Origin: Streptomyces roseirectus
GTDB taxonomy: Bacteria > Actinomycetota > Actinomycetes > Streptomycetales > Streptomycetaceae
NCBI RefSeq assembly: GCF_014489635.1
Contig: NZ_CP060828.1
Coordinates: 9,660,001 to 9,724,000 of the forward strand
DNA length: 64,000 nt
Direction of reading: 5' to 3'
Of the stretch, positions 17,764-26,324 are shown one piece after another; positions within the stretch are counted from its first letter, which is position 1; every line of letters starts with the position of its first letter. The notes below the pieces were generated by a model that did no database searches, had not been told where the DNA came from, and saw nothing but the letters and a program-made list of their open reading frames with translations. Position numbers and translations under genes: made by a program.

Positions 17764-17997
17764 CCCGAACGAGTGACACTCCGTCAAATCTCCCTACGGG
17801 CAGCCCACTTCTGCAACGCTGATGCGGTCGCCACGGCGTCAGATCTCCTCTCTCCGGTCTGCGCCGTGGCGGCGTCCGCCCGCTCCTGCGGGCCGAGGGG
17901 GAACGGTCTCGGCTCTCTGCGAGCAGCCCACGGTTCACCTCCGTCTTCACGGAGACCCCGCCCTCATTGTGGCCAGCAAAATCATGATCGGAGTCGA
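17764..17997. repeat. cas3-cas8e gap with decayed CRISPR-repeat-like units
   Basis: This 234-bp gap separates cas3 from the other cas genes. At 17931 a unit CGGTTCACCTCCGTCTTC followed by ACGGAGACCCC matches the I-E repeat pattern with degenerate arms, and its CGGTTCACC end matches array 2 (reverse complement) better than array 1. About 61 bp upstream, at 17870, a weaker repeat-like unit is visible (CCCGCTCCTGCGGGCCGAG). These may be relics of an array. A ribosome site ATCGGAG precedes cas8e. Confidence 0.4.
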
Positions 17998-19554
17998 ATG
18001 CCGACCAGTTCTCACAACTTGTTCGAAGAGCCCTGGGTCCCTGTCCGCTGGCTTCCCACGGCCCCTGCCCCGCACCCCGACCGGGTCGGGCTGCGGGACC
18101 TGTTGCTGCGCAGTCACGACATCGAGACGCTTGCGATCGCGGATCCCCCGGCGCACTCGGCGTTGCTGAGGGTCCTGTACGCGCTGACCGCGCGGGTGAC
18201 CGACCTGGACGAGGCCGGTCCTGGGGACTGGGGTGAGCGCCGTCTGGACGTCCACGACGCCGGACAGTTTCCCCCTGAGGGGATCGAGAAGTACGTCGCC
18301 CGCTTCCGGCACCGGTTCTTCCTCTACGACCCGGGGGGCGGCCGTCCGTGGATGCAGGACGCCCGGCTGGCCGCGCAGTGCGACGCGGACAAGACGGCCG
18401 GGGTGAACAAGCTGATCGTGACGCGTCCGGCGGGCAACACGCACGCCTGGTTCCGGCACGGCAGCGACGCGAGCCCGGACTTTCCGACGGTCTCCGAGGC
18501 AGTGCTGAACCTGCTGGTGTGGCACTACTACGGTCCCTCGGGCCGCTGTTCGGCCCGTGAGGTCGACGGAGTCAAGACCGCCAGCGCCACCGCGGGCCCG
18601 CTGCGCACCGCGCTCTCCTACCACCCCGAGGGCAAGAACCTCTTCGAGACACTGCTGGCGGGCTTGGTCAAACCGCCGCTCACGGTACGGCGCGAGAGGG
18701 ACCTGTGCCCGTGGGAGTGGGCGAATCTCCCGGACCCCGACGGTTCGCCGCCGGTTCCGGAGGGTCCGTGCGCGCGGCTGACGGCGTGTTCCCAGCATGC
18801 GTTGCTGTTGGTCGCGGACGAGAATGATCCTGGTCTGGTCCGGGACGCGTACATCACCTGGGCCTACCGCAGCGGACGTATCCCGCGCGATGACGATTAC
18901 CTGATCTGGCAGGTCAGCCAGCAGGGGAACCGCTACCCCAGGCCCGCCGATTCGCGGCGTGCGCTGTGGCGGGATTTGGACGCGCTGCTGTTGAAGGAGC
19001 CTCCGGGGGTGGCGCAGCCGCAGCGGCCGAAGGTGTTCGAGTACGCGAGCGAGGTCTCCGAGGACCTGCGGGTGCGGGCGCTGGGCTTCGACCAGGAGGG
19101 CCAGGCCAAGGACATCCAGTTCGTGGACGCCGCGACGCCCGCCGTGCTGGGGCTGGTGGAGCGGGACCTGCCGACGTCGGCGCCCGCGGTGGGGCGGATG
19201 CGGCAGCTCGGCGAACAGTACGGGCGCCGTCTGGAGCGGGCCGTCAAGCGGGCCTGGACGTTGTATGTGGACGATCCGAAGGCGGACGGGGACACCTGGG
19301 CGGCTGAGGCCGCGGCCCGTTACTGGCCCGCTGCCGAGGCCGAGTTCTGGGCCCGGTTCCGTGCGTTGGACGGCGCTGGCCAGGTGGTGCCGGCCACGTT
19401 CGGTGCCGCGGAGGCCAGGACGGTGTTCCTGCGGCTGGCGCTGGGCGCCTACGAGACGGTGACGGCGTCCGTCACCCGTACCCAGCGGGGCGCGAAGGCG
19501 GTCTCCGACGCCCGTATCGAACTCTTCGGCGGCCCGTGCAAGAAGGCGTCGTAG
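17998..19554 (+). CDS. casA: Cascade large subunit Cas8e (Cse1/CasA)
   Basis: ATG at 17998 with a GGAG ribosome site; 518 residues, the usual length for Cse1. The N-terminus NLFEEPWVPVRWL is typical (the family begins with NLL..PWIPV), and the ligand-rich middle contains FFLYDPGGGRPWMQD and NLLVWHYYGPSG. Cas8e recognises the PAM, stabilises the R-loop and recruits Cas3. It opens the Cascade operon cse1-cse2-cas7-cas5-cas6-cas1-cas2. Confidence 0.95.
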   Translation: MPTSSHNLFEEPWVPVRWLPTAPAPHPDRVGLRDLLLRSHDIETLAIADPPAHSALLRVLYALTARVTDLDEAGPGDWGERRLDVHDAGQFPPEGIEKYVARFRHRFFLYDPGGGRPWMQDARLAAQCDADKTAGVNKLIVTRPAGNTHAWFRHGSDASPDFPTVSEAVLNLLVWHYYGPSGRCSAREVDGVKTASATAGPLRTALSYHPEGKNLFETLLAGLVKPPLTVRRERDLCPWEWANLPDPDGSPPVPEGPCARLTACSQHALLLVADENDPGLVRDAYITWAYRSGRIPRDDDYLIWQVSQQGNRYPRPADSRRALWRDLDALLLKEPPGVAQPQRPKVFEYASEVSEDLRVRALGFDQEGQAKDIQFVDAATPAVLGLVERDLPTSAPAVGRMRQLGEQYGRRLERAVKRAWTLYVDDPKADGDTWAAEAAARYWPAAEAEFWARFRALDGAGQVVPATFGAAEARTVFLRLALGAYETVTASVTRTQRGAKAVSDARIELFGGPCKKAS

Positions 19555-19588
19555 CCCACTCATTCACGTTGGTGGAGGAAGGATCCGA

Positions 19589-20320
19589 ATGCCCCCCGAG
19601 AACAGCACCGACGAGCGCATCGCGGCCCGGCGCCGCAGGCTCCTGGAATTCACCGGCGAGATCGAGGAACTGTGCCGGGACGATCCCGGCGCCCGGACCG
19701 CGTTGCGCACCGGCTTGCGCCGCGACCTCGACCATGTCCCCCGGATGCACCGGTTTATCGCCAGGTGGCTTCCGCGCGACAGCTCGGAGGCCGAACAGCG
19801 GGCTTATTACGCGGTGGCCGCGATGATCGCCGCCCAGCCCCGCAGCCGCTACCCCGACCCCGACGACGAACCCGGCACCGACCCGCAGCAGGAGACGTCC
19901 GCCGAGCAGGAGCCGCCGGAGTCCGCCGGCCAGGAGTCGCAGGCCGACGGCGACAGCCCCGCGGCGGAGCGGTACGGCGCGAGCCTGGGGCGTGCGTTCG
20001 CGCTCGCCGTGTACGAGAGCCCGGAGCGGGAGCGGACGATGCGGGAGGCGGCTGCGGAGGCGCGGCTGAACCTGCTGACCCGGCAGAGTCTGGGCGGTCT
20101 GCACCGCCACCTTCCCGCCTCGGTCGGCTACCTGCGCGAGCTGGACGTCCCTGTCGACTGGGCCCAGTTGCTGTCCGACCTCGCCTCTTGGCCCGCCTAC
20201 TGCGACCGCATCGCGCGGCGCTGGTTGCAGGACTACTACATCGAGCGCAACCGGGCCCTCAGTCAGGTCGCCGACCACGCCGACCAGGACGAGGCCACCC
20301 GCCTCAGCACCCCCGCCTGA
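19589..20320 (+). CDS. casB: Cascade small subunit Cse2 (CasB)
   Basis: This 243-residue protein starts at ATG 19589 after a strong GGAGGAAGG ribosome site. N- and C-terminal all-helical parts (RTALRTGLRRDLDHVP, LNLLTRQSLGGLHRHLP, LLSDLASWPAYCDRIARRWLQDYY) fit Cse2. Residues about 85-130 are an acidic, Gln/Glu/Pro-rich disordered insert that makes it longer than the Escherichia coli protein (about 160 residues), as in many actinobacteria. Cse2 forms a dimer along the Cas7 backbone and stabilises the non-target strand. Confidence 0.92.
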   Translation: MPPENSTDERIAARRRRLLEFTGEIEELCRDDPGARTALRTGLRRDLDHVPRMHRFIARWLPRDSSEAEQRAYYAVAAMIAAQPRSRYPDPDDEPGTDPQQETSAEQEPPESAGQESQADGDSPAAERYGASLGRAFALAVYESPERERTMREAAAEARLNLLTRQSLGGLHRHLPASVGYLRELDVPVDWAQLLSDLASWPAYCDRIARRWLQDYYIERNRALSQVADHADQDEATRLSTPA

Positions 20321-20362
20321 CCATTTCGTCCCGTACACCGAGAGAACAGAGGAACCACGGCC

Positions 20363-21538
20363 ATGACCGCTCCCGCCCGTTTCATCGACATCCACATCCT
20401 GCACTCCGTCCCGTTCGCCAATCTGAACCGCGACGACACGAATTCTGTGAAGACCGTCCAGTACGGCAACACGCTGCGTACGCGGGTTAGCAGCCAGTCC
20501 TGGAAGCGTGCCGCGCGGACGGTCTTCGAGGAGCAGTTCGGTGAGGCGGCCCTGCGTACCCGCCGTATCGGGGAGCGCGTCAGCCGTGAGCTGGAGCTGC
20601 GCGGCTGGCCGTCCGAGCTGGCGCAGCGGGCCGGCGGCCATGCCGCGGTGGCCAGCGGCATCAAGTTCGAGCTGGCCAAGAAGTCCGGCGAGGCCAAGGA
20701 GACCGTGCCCAACAAGGTCCTCACCAACGCGATGGTCTACGTCCCGGAGACGGCCGTCGCCGAGCTGGCCGACCTCGCCGAGCGCCACCGCGAGGCCCTG
20801 GAGCAGGCCAAGGACATCAAGAAGCCCGCCGACAAGAGCGTCCTGCCCTCCGGCGAGGTCGAGGCCGTGCTGCGGTCGCGCAACGGGGTCATCAACCTCT
20901 TCGGCCGGATGCTCGCCGAGATCGACGACGCCGGCGTGGACGGCGCCGTCCAGGTCGCCCACGCCCTGACCACCCACGAGACGGACGTCGAGCTTGATTA
21001 CTTCTCGGCCGTGGACGACGTCACCGCGCTGTGGGACGACGCCACCGGCAGCGGCCACATGGGGCACGCCGAGTTCAGCGCGGGGACCTTCTACCGCTAC
21101 GCCACCCTCGACCTGCGCGACCTCGCCGCGAACATCGGCGACGACCAGGACGCGGCCCGCGAACTCGCCGCCGGCTTCCTGACCGCGTTCGTCGGCTCCC
21201 TGCCCCAGGCGAAGAAGAACTCCACCGCCCCGCACACCATGCCCGACCTCGTCCACATCAGCGTCCGCTCCGACCGCCCCCTGTCCTACGCGGCGGCCTT
21301 CGAGAAGCCCGTCCGCGCGAGCGCGCAGGGCGGCTTCGCCGAGGTCTCCCGCACCCAGCTCGACACCTACGCCCAGGCCGCGAACACCCTGCTGGGCGCC
21401 AAGGGCCTGATCGCCTCCGGCTGGGCCGGCCTGGACACCGGCCTCACCGGCCTGGGCGAGCGCCACCCCTCCTTCGAGGAACTGATCACCACCGCCGTCG
21501 ACGCCGCCCTCGCCCCGGCTCCCGAGGCCACCGCGTGA
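20363..21538 (+). CDS. casC: Cascade backbone subunit Cas7e (CasC/Cse4)
   Basis: This 391-residue protein starts at ATG 20363 after AGAGGAA. The opening FIDIHILHSVPFANLNRDDTN and the block RTRVSSQSWKRAAR are characteristic of Cas7e, whose six copies coat the crRNA spacer. Other typical parts are SHMGHAEFSAGTFYRYA-like sequence near residue 230 and GGFAEVSRTQLDTYA. Its stop overlaps the next start (GTGA). Confidence 0.95.
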   Translation: MTAPARFIDIHILHSVPFANLNRDDTNSVKTVQYGNTLRTRVSSQSWKRAARTVFEEQFGEAALRTRRIGERVSRELELRGWPSELAQRAGGHAAVASGIKFELAKKSGEAKETVPNKVLTNAMVYVPETAVAELADLAERHREALEQAKDIKKPADKSVLPSGEVEAVLRSRNGVINLFGRMLAEIDDAGVDGAVQVAHALTTHETDVELDYFSAVDDVTALWDDATGSGHMGHAEFSAGTFYRYATLDLRDLAANIGDDQDAARELAAGFLTAFVGSLPQAKKNSTAPHTMPDLVHISVRSDRPLSYAAAFEKPVRASAQGGFAEVSRTQLDTYAQAANTLLGAKGLIASGWAGLDTGLTGLGERHPSFEELITTAVDAALAPAPEATA

Positions 21539-22356
21539 ACCCCCAGCCCCTGCCCGGACTTCTTCTGCGCCTGAGCGGGCCGCTCCAGTCCTGGGGCGAA
21601 CGCAGCCACTTCAACGAACGCGACACCGCAAGCTTCCCCACCCGCTCCGGGATCATCGGCCTGCTCGCCTCAGCCCTCGGCCGCCGGCGCGGCGAGAACA
21701 TCGACGACCTCACCCGCCTGTCGGTCACCGTCCGCACGGACCGGCCCGGCGTCCTCCTGCGCGACCTGCACACCGTCGGCGGCGGCCTGCCCGCCAAAGC
21801 CACCGTCACCACCGCCGAGGGCAAGAAACGCAGCGGCGACACCGCCACCCTCCTCACCCACCGCACCTACCTCGCCGACGCCGCCTTCACCGTCGCCCTC
21901 ACCACCGACGACACCACCCTCCTCACCCAGGCGGAAACCGCCCTCACCCACCCCTACTGGCCCCCCTACCTCGGCCGCCGCTCCTGCCCGCCCGAAGGCC
22001 CCCTCCTGCTGGGCCGCTTCGACGACGCCCTGCACCATCTCGTCCACCTGCCCCTCGCCGCACCCCCGCCCGCCAACCCCACCGCCCCGGTCGACTTCCT
22101 CGCCGACCACCCCCTCACCCACCTGGCCCCCACCACATCCGCCACCACCGACAGCGGCGCCCACCCGGCAGGCCGGGTCAACGACCAGCCCCTCACCTTC
22201 CACCCCCGGCGCCGCGCCCACCGCGACCGCCCCCTGTACCGCCGCACCCTCCACCTGCCCGCCGACCAGCACACCGGCCTGGGCACCGACCACCTCACCA
22301 CGCTGGCCGCCTACCTCGACGGCCACCGCCATCAGTCCGAAGAGAGCCCCCGATGA
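21535..22356 (+). CDS. casD: Cascade subunit Cas5e (CasD)
   Basis: GTG start overlapping the cas7e stop; 273 residues. It contains LLLRLSGPLQSWGERSHFN, FPTRSGIIGLLASALGRRR, and RTYLADAAFTVAL, all standard for Cas5e, plus YLGRRSCPP in the glycine-rich loop region. Cas5e binds the 5' handle of the crRNA. A Pro/Ala/Thr-rich stretch (about residues 170-215) looks like an actinobacterial insert. It overlaps cas6e by ATGA. Confidence 0.95.
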   Translation: MNPQPLPGLLLRLSGPLQSWGERSHFNERDTASFPTRSGIIGLLASALGRRRGENIDDLTRLSVTVRTDRPGVLLRDLHTVGGGLPAKATVTTAEGKKRSGDTATLLTHRTYLADAAFTVALTTDDTTLLTQAETALTHPYWPPYLGRRSCPPEGPLLLGRFDDALHHLVHLPLAAPPPANPTAPVDFLADHPLTHLAPTTSATTDSGAHPAGRVNDQPLTFHPRRRAHRDRPLYRRTLHLPADQHTGLGTDHLTTLAAYLDGHRHQSEESPR

Positions 22357-23024
22357 GTGTCTGGCTGACCCGCATCGTCCCCGACCCCCGCTCCGCCCAG
22401 GCCCGCCGAGACCTCACCGGCCGCGAGGCGGCCATGCACCTGCACCGCCGCCTGATGTCCCTCTTCCCCGACGACGCCGGCCCCGACCCCCGCGCCCGCT
22501 TCGGCGTCCTCTTCCGCCTCGACGACACCCCCACCGGCTCCCACATCCTCCTCCAGAGCACCCACCAGCCCGACCTCACCCGCCTCCCCGACGGCTACGG
22601 CACCACCCAGACCCGCCCCCTCGACCCCCTCCTCGACGCCCTCAAACCCGGCCTCACCATCCGCTACCGCTGCACCGCAAGCCCCGTACGCAAACCCGGC
22701 GCCACCACCCGCGCCCTCTACAACCTCCCCGCCGTCGTCCCCCTCACCGGCGCCCACGCCGACGAATGGTTCACCCGCCAGGCGGACACCGCAGGACTCA
22801 CCCCCCTCACCCTCCACTCCCAGCCCCTCGACACCGCCCGCGCCCTGCGCACCCCCGACACCAAGAAAACCCAGTCCATCCGCCACACCCGCACCCGCTT
22901 CGACGGCTCCGCCACCATCACCGACCCCGACCTCCTGCGCCAGAAGATCACCGAAGGCATCGGACGCGGCAAGGCATACGGCTGCGGACTCCTCAGCATC
23001 GCCCCCGCCCGGAACACCCCATGA
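22353..23024 (+). CDS. cas6e: crRNA endoribonuclease Cas6e (CasE)
   Basis: This 223-residue protein starts in an ATGA overlap with cas5e. It aligns well with the Escherichia coli enzyme in two places: the MHLHRRLMSLFP block, where H31 corresponds to catalytic His20, and the C-terminal glycine-rich loop GIGRGKAYGCGLLSIAP. It cuts the pre-crRNA at the base of the repeat hairpin. The two arrays of this locus have slightly different stems, so it may have to accept both. Its stop overlaps the cas1 start. Confidence 0.96.
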   Translation: MSVWLTRIVPDPRSAQARRDLTGREAAMHLHRRLMSLFPDDAGPDPRARFGVLFRLDDTPTGSHILLQSTHQPDLTRLPDGYGTTQTRPLDPLLDALKPGLTIRYRCTASPVRKPGATTRALYNLPAVVPLTGAHADEWFTRQADTAGLTPLTLHSQPLDTARALRTPDTKKTQSIRHTRTRFDGSATITDPDLLRQKITEGIGRGKAYGCGLLSIAPARNTP

Positions 23025-24001
23025 CCCCACCCGCCCACACCCCCGGCCAGGCACGCCGCCGCCTCGCCGCACCCACCGTCGCCATGCTCCCCCGCATCGC
23101 CGACTCCCTCTCCTTCCTCTACCTCGACATCGTCCGCATCCACCAGGACGACACCGGCGTCCGCGCCGAAATCACCAGCCCCGAACGCGGCACCGAAACC
23201 GTCTACCTCCCCACCGCAGCCCTCTCCTGCATCCTCCTCGGCCCCGGCACCTCCATCACCGCCCGCGCCCTCACCACCCTCGCCCGCCACGGCACCACCG
23301 TCCTCATCACCGGCTCCGGCGGCGTCCGCACCTACGCCGCCGCCCTCCCCGACTCCCTCACCACCACCTGGCTCGAACGCCAGACCCGCACCTGGGCCGA
23401 CGACCAGCAACGCCTCGCCGTCGCCACCGCCATGTACGAACTGCGCTTCGGCCCCGGCACCGTCAAACCCGGCACCACCCTCGCCCAGCTCCGCGGACTC
23501 GAAGGCCACCGCGTCAAAGCCCACTACCGCCTCCTCGCCCAGCAATACCGCATCGGCCGCTTCCGCCGCACCTACGACCCGGCCTCCTGGGACACCCAGG
23601 ACCCCGTCAACCTCGCCCTCTCCGCCGCCAACACCTGCCTCTACGGCATCGTCCACGCCGCCATCCTCGCCCTCGGCTGCTCACCCGCCCTCGGCTACGT
23701 CCACAACGGCAACCAGCAAGCCTTCGTCTACGACATCGCCGACCTCTACAAAGCCGACCTCACCATCCCCCTCGCCTTCTCCCTCCACAACTCCACCAAC
23801 CCCGAAGCCGAAGCCCGCCGCTCCTTCCGCGACGGACTCCGCCTCTTCCGGCTCCTGCCCCGCATCGTCACCGACATCCAAAACCTCCTCGACCCCGACA
23901 CCACCCACCAACCACCCGACCCCGAAGAACACCTCGTCGACCTCTGGGACCCCGTCACCGGCCCCATCCCCGGCGGCACCAACCACGCCACCCCACCCTG
24001 A
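23021..24001 (+). CDS. cas1: Spacer-integration endonuclease Cas1e
   Basis: This 326-residue protein starts in an ATGA overlap with cas6e. Metal-binding active-site residues are all present: E161 in LRGLEGHRVKAHY, H228 in GYVHNGNQQAF, and D238/D241 in VYDIADLYK, matching E141, H208, D218 and D221 of Escherichia coli Cas1. The integrase is therefore expected to be active. A Pro/Asp-rich C-terminal tail extends about 35 residues beyond the core. Confidence 0.97.
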   Translation: MTPPAHTPGQARRRLAAPTVAMLPRIADSLSFLYLDIVRIHQDDTGVRAEITSPERGTETVYLPTAALSCILLGPGTSITARALTTLARHGTTVLITGSGGVRTYAAALPDSLTTTWLERQTRTWADDQQRLAVATAMYELRFGPGTVKPGTTLAQLRGLEGHRVKAHYRLLAQQYRIGRFRRTYDPASWDTQDPVNLALSAANTCLYGIVHAAILALGCSPALGYVHNGNQQAFVYDIADLYKADLTIPLAFSLHNSTNPEAEARRSFRDGLRLFRLLPRIVTDIQNLLDPDTTHQPPDPEEHLVDLWDPVTGPIPGGTNHATPP

Positions 24002-24021
24002 CACCCGCTGGGAGCCTCCCG

Positions 24022-24333
24022 ATGACCTCCATGATCGCCATCTCCCTCACCGCCGTCCCCGACCACCTCCGCGGCGCCCTCACCCGCTGGCTCCTCGAAG
24101 TCACCCCCCACCTCTACGTCGGCACCGTCTCCGCCCGCGTCCGCGACGAACTCTGGTCCACCGTCACCGCCACCACCGCCGACGGCGTCTCCGTCCTCAT
24201 CCACCCCACCGACAACGAACAAGGCTTCACCCTCCACACCACCGGCACCCAACGCCGCAACCCCATCGACTTCGACGGCCTCACCCTCATCTCCTACCAA
24301 CCACAGGGCAAAGAAACCGCACAGCCCTTATAG
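24022..24333 (+). CDS. cas2: Spacer-integration subunit Cas2e
   Basis: ATG 24022 after a GGGAGCC ribosome site; 103 residues. MIAISLTAVPDHLRGALTRW, VGTVSARVRDELW and the C-terminal QGFTLHTTG followed by DFDGLTLIS identify the I-E-type Cas2, which bridges two Cas1 dimers. It is the last cas gene. Its stop lies only 18 bp before the first repeat of the second array. Confidence 0.96.
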   Translation: MTSMIAISLTAVPDHLRGALTRWLLEVTPHLYVGTVSARVRDELWSTVTATTADGVSVLIHPTDNEQGFTLHTTGTQRRNPIDFDGLTLISYQPQGKETAQPL

Positions 24334-24351
24334 AAGAGCAGGTCAGGGAGT

Positions 24352-24857
24352 CTGCTCTCTGCACGAGCGGAGGTGAACCGGACAACCCTTGCATACGCCG
24401 CGAGTGTGTCGCCTGTTCTCTGCACGAGCGGAGGTGAACCGCCGTACCAGCTCGTGAACAGGCGGTCGTTGTACTGTTCTCTGCGCGAGCGGAGGTGAAC
24501 CGTTCTTGAGCTGGGCCTCGGGGAACTGGATGACCTGCTCTTTGCGCGAGCGGAGGTGAACCGGACGCGGACCGCGCCGGACCGGCCGGTCAGGACTGCT
24601 CTTTGCGCGAGCGGAGGTAAACCGACAGCGTTCGCGACCTGGCTGTTACACCTCCTCTGCTCTCTGCGCGAGCGGAGGTCAACCGCCGTCGGGCACCGGA
24701 ATGTCCAGCCGATCCAGCTGTTTTCTGCGCGAGCGGAGGTGACCCGGCGGGACATGCCACGCCCCACCCCGGAACCTGGCTGTTCTCCGCGCGAGCGTAG
24801 GTGGACCGGCTTTTGAGCGGATCGATGTCTGCTCTCCGCCCAGGCAGGGAGGAGCCA
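24352..24857 (+). CRISPR. Short, decaying second type I-E array
   Basis: Eight 29-nt repeats start at 24352, 24413, 24474, 24535, 24596, 24657, 24718 and 24780, with 32-33-nt spacers. A ninth, badly decayed unit starts at 24829 after a spacer shortened to about 20 nt. The typical repeat begins CTGCTCTCTGCGCGAG and ends GGAGGTGAACCG, so crRNAs are read on the + strand. Repeats differ from one another at several positions, and decay increases towards the right, the leader-distal end. Compared with array 1, the stem has CTCTGC instead of CTCCGC, which keeps pairing through a G-U wobble. No leader longer than 18 bp exists unless it lies inside cas2. Confidence 0.93.
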
Positions 24858-25375
24858 CGGCAGGCCGAAAAGGGCATGATTTGCAGAGGTCCTTCAGCGA
24901 CCAGCCAAGTCACCCTGTAGGCCGGAGGGTTGCAAGCGCGAGGTTCGCGGATGCAATCGCCTTGAGCTGCGTGCACACGCGTGCGCACCGGCCCTGGATC
25001 GATGGGGGCCGAGGCGGATCGAGCAGGGTCGAATAGGGTGCCAATGTCCGGCTCTCTGGAATAATCGCAGGTCAGAGGCGTCCCCGCCTCGGGTTCGACT
25101 CCCCTGGGATTCATCTCTCCGAAGCCTCCTTGTCCTGTGAAAGCGTTGATTTGGGAGGTTTTTCTGGTGGTCATCGGTGGGTGTAGTGGGTGTTATCTGG
25201 GACTTCGTGTGCGTGCCAGTCGGGGTTGTTCGGTGGTCGTTCCTGGGGGCTGAGGGTGTTGTTGCGGAATTGCTGCCGTTCCTCCGTGCCTGGGTTCCGT
25301 CCATAGGTGCGGTCTGTTTTGGGTGGTTGCCGGGCTGGTCTTGTCGTCGGCCGCTGCCGGTTTTCCCGGCGTGCT
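24858..25375. other. Gene-poor stretch with a tRNA 3'-half-like segment
   Basis: No gene is called in this region. Around 25056-25101 a hairpin (GAGGCG, TCCC, CGCCTC) is followed by GGGTTCGACTCCC, which looks like the variable arm and T-loop of a Ser/Leu/Tyr-type tRNA, but the T-stem has only three pairs and no 5' half is found. It could be an attachment-site relic of an integrated element or chance. Minus-strand open frames here are Arg/Pro/His-rich shadows. Confidence 0.2.
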
Positions 25376-26134
25376 TCACCCCTTTCCCCAGTCCTCGACA
25401 TAGGTGGCGATCAGCGAGAGAAGCGCGTCGGCGCGGTGGCGGTCCTCTCGCTGGGCCCGCAGGGACGCGTCGGCGGCTCGGAGGCGGGCAAGGGTGGCTG
25501 GGTGGCCGTCCACCAGGTCGTCGACGACTGGCGTGGTGATGAGGTCGAGGCATTCGGTGAGTAGTTGGCGTGTGGTGTTGGAGGGGAGAGTGGGGGAGGG
25601 GGTGGAGAAGCCAGTGGTCAGGTAGTGCGCGGGGTTGGTGAGGGTCCAGCCGACTACGGTGTCGCGCTGGATGAGGAGTGCCACGTCGGGGGCGATGCCG
25701 AGACGGGCGTCCAGCGGTTTGCTCAGGATGTCCATGTCCCGCAGGCAGATCAGGGTGGCGTCCCCAGGCGTGCGGCACAGCACCGAGCACATCTCATGCC
25801 GGAAGTTGCGCACCTCGTCCGCGCGGAGCCCGCCCGGGCGGACGGCGGGGAGGGTGGGACAGCGGGGGGAGGTCTCCATGGCGGCTGACCTGTACGGCAT
25901 CTGGAGTTCGAGTCCGGCCAGTTGTCGGCCGGCCGGGTCGAACCGGAGCGTGTCTGGGATGTCCCACAGCCATTCCTGGCTGCCGAAGGTGGTCGCGAGG
26001 AGGTGCTCGCGTTCCGTCACGTTCGTGTAGGGCGCGACATACACGGTGCCGCCCGCGAAACGGGGGGCGAGGTGCAGCGGATCGTCCGTCACCGTTGCCC
26101 GCCAGCCGCCGTCGAACGACAGTTTCATGGTCAT
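25376..26134 (-). CDS. Hypothetical protein, 252 residues
   Basis: ATG at 26134 (ATGACCATG, so 26128 is the alternative) with AAGGCGGGG upstream. It is soluble, with no signal peptide or membrane helix. Notable segments are MKLSFDGGWRATV, GGTVYVAPYTNVTEREHLL, EVRNFRHEMCSVLCRTPGD and a helical C-terminus rich in Arg/Ala/Leu (ATLARLRAADASLRAQRED). I recognise no family or catalytic motif. It stands alone downstream of the ABC exporter on the same strand but is separated from it by a strong terminator. Confidence 0.75.
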   Translation of the reverse strand: MTMKLSFDGGWRATVTDDPLHLAPRFAGGTVYVAPYTNVTEREHLLATTFGSQEWLWDIPDTLRFDPAGRQLAGLELQMPYRSAAMETSPRCPTLPAVRPGGLRADEVRNFRHEMCSVLCRTPGDATLICLRDMDILSKPLDARLGIAPDVALLIQRDTVVGWTLTNPAHYLTTGFSTPSPTLPSNTTRQLLTECLDLITTPVVDDLVDGHPATLARLRAADASLRAQREDRHRADALLSLIATYVEDWGKG

Positions 26135-26213
26135 CCCCGCCTTGTCGGATCGGTACGGCTGGGGCTGGACAGCAGCCCTGGGCAGGAATCCTGCCTTTCA
26201 CGATGTCCTCGGG

Positions 26214-26252
26214 AAAAAAAATCGGTCCACCGGGGTGCGGCTTGGCACCCGG
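26214..26252 (-). terminator. Intrinsic terminator after the ABC exporter gene
   Basis: Reading leftwards, a hairpin with arms CCGGGTGC and GCACCCCG (26231-26252) is followed by eight Ts on the minus strand (A-run at 26214-26221). Confidence 0.8.
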
Positions 26253-26273
26253 CGATCGGCTTCACACGCCATG

Positions 26274-26305
26274 TGGCTGTCCGGCGTCGCGCCGTCGGAC
26301 AGCCA
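26274..26305 (-). terminator. Second hairpin in the same terminator region
   Basis: A perfect 10-bp stem, TGGCTGTCCG and CGGACAGCCA, with a 12-nt loop lies about 20 bp after the exporter stop codon and precedes the poly-U terminator. Confidence 0.6.
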
Positions 26306-26324
26306 CCGGTGGAGGCGCCTCCTC

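Noticed and set aside
24294..24767. Minus-strand open frame with repeating VRFTSARAES-like units over array 2
   Set aside because: This is translation of the complementary strand of the second CRISPR array, not a repeat protein.
25056..25101. A complete tRNA or tmRNA gene
   Set aside because: Only a T-loop-like 3' portion is seen; the T-stem pairs over three bases only and no acceptor or D-arm partner exists upstream.
24894..25790. 298-codon minus-strand frame partly overlapping the hypothetical gene at 25376
   Set aside because: The frame is His/Pro/Arg-rich with no start signal, while the other frame shows normal composition and a ribosome site.
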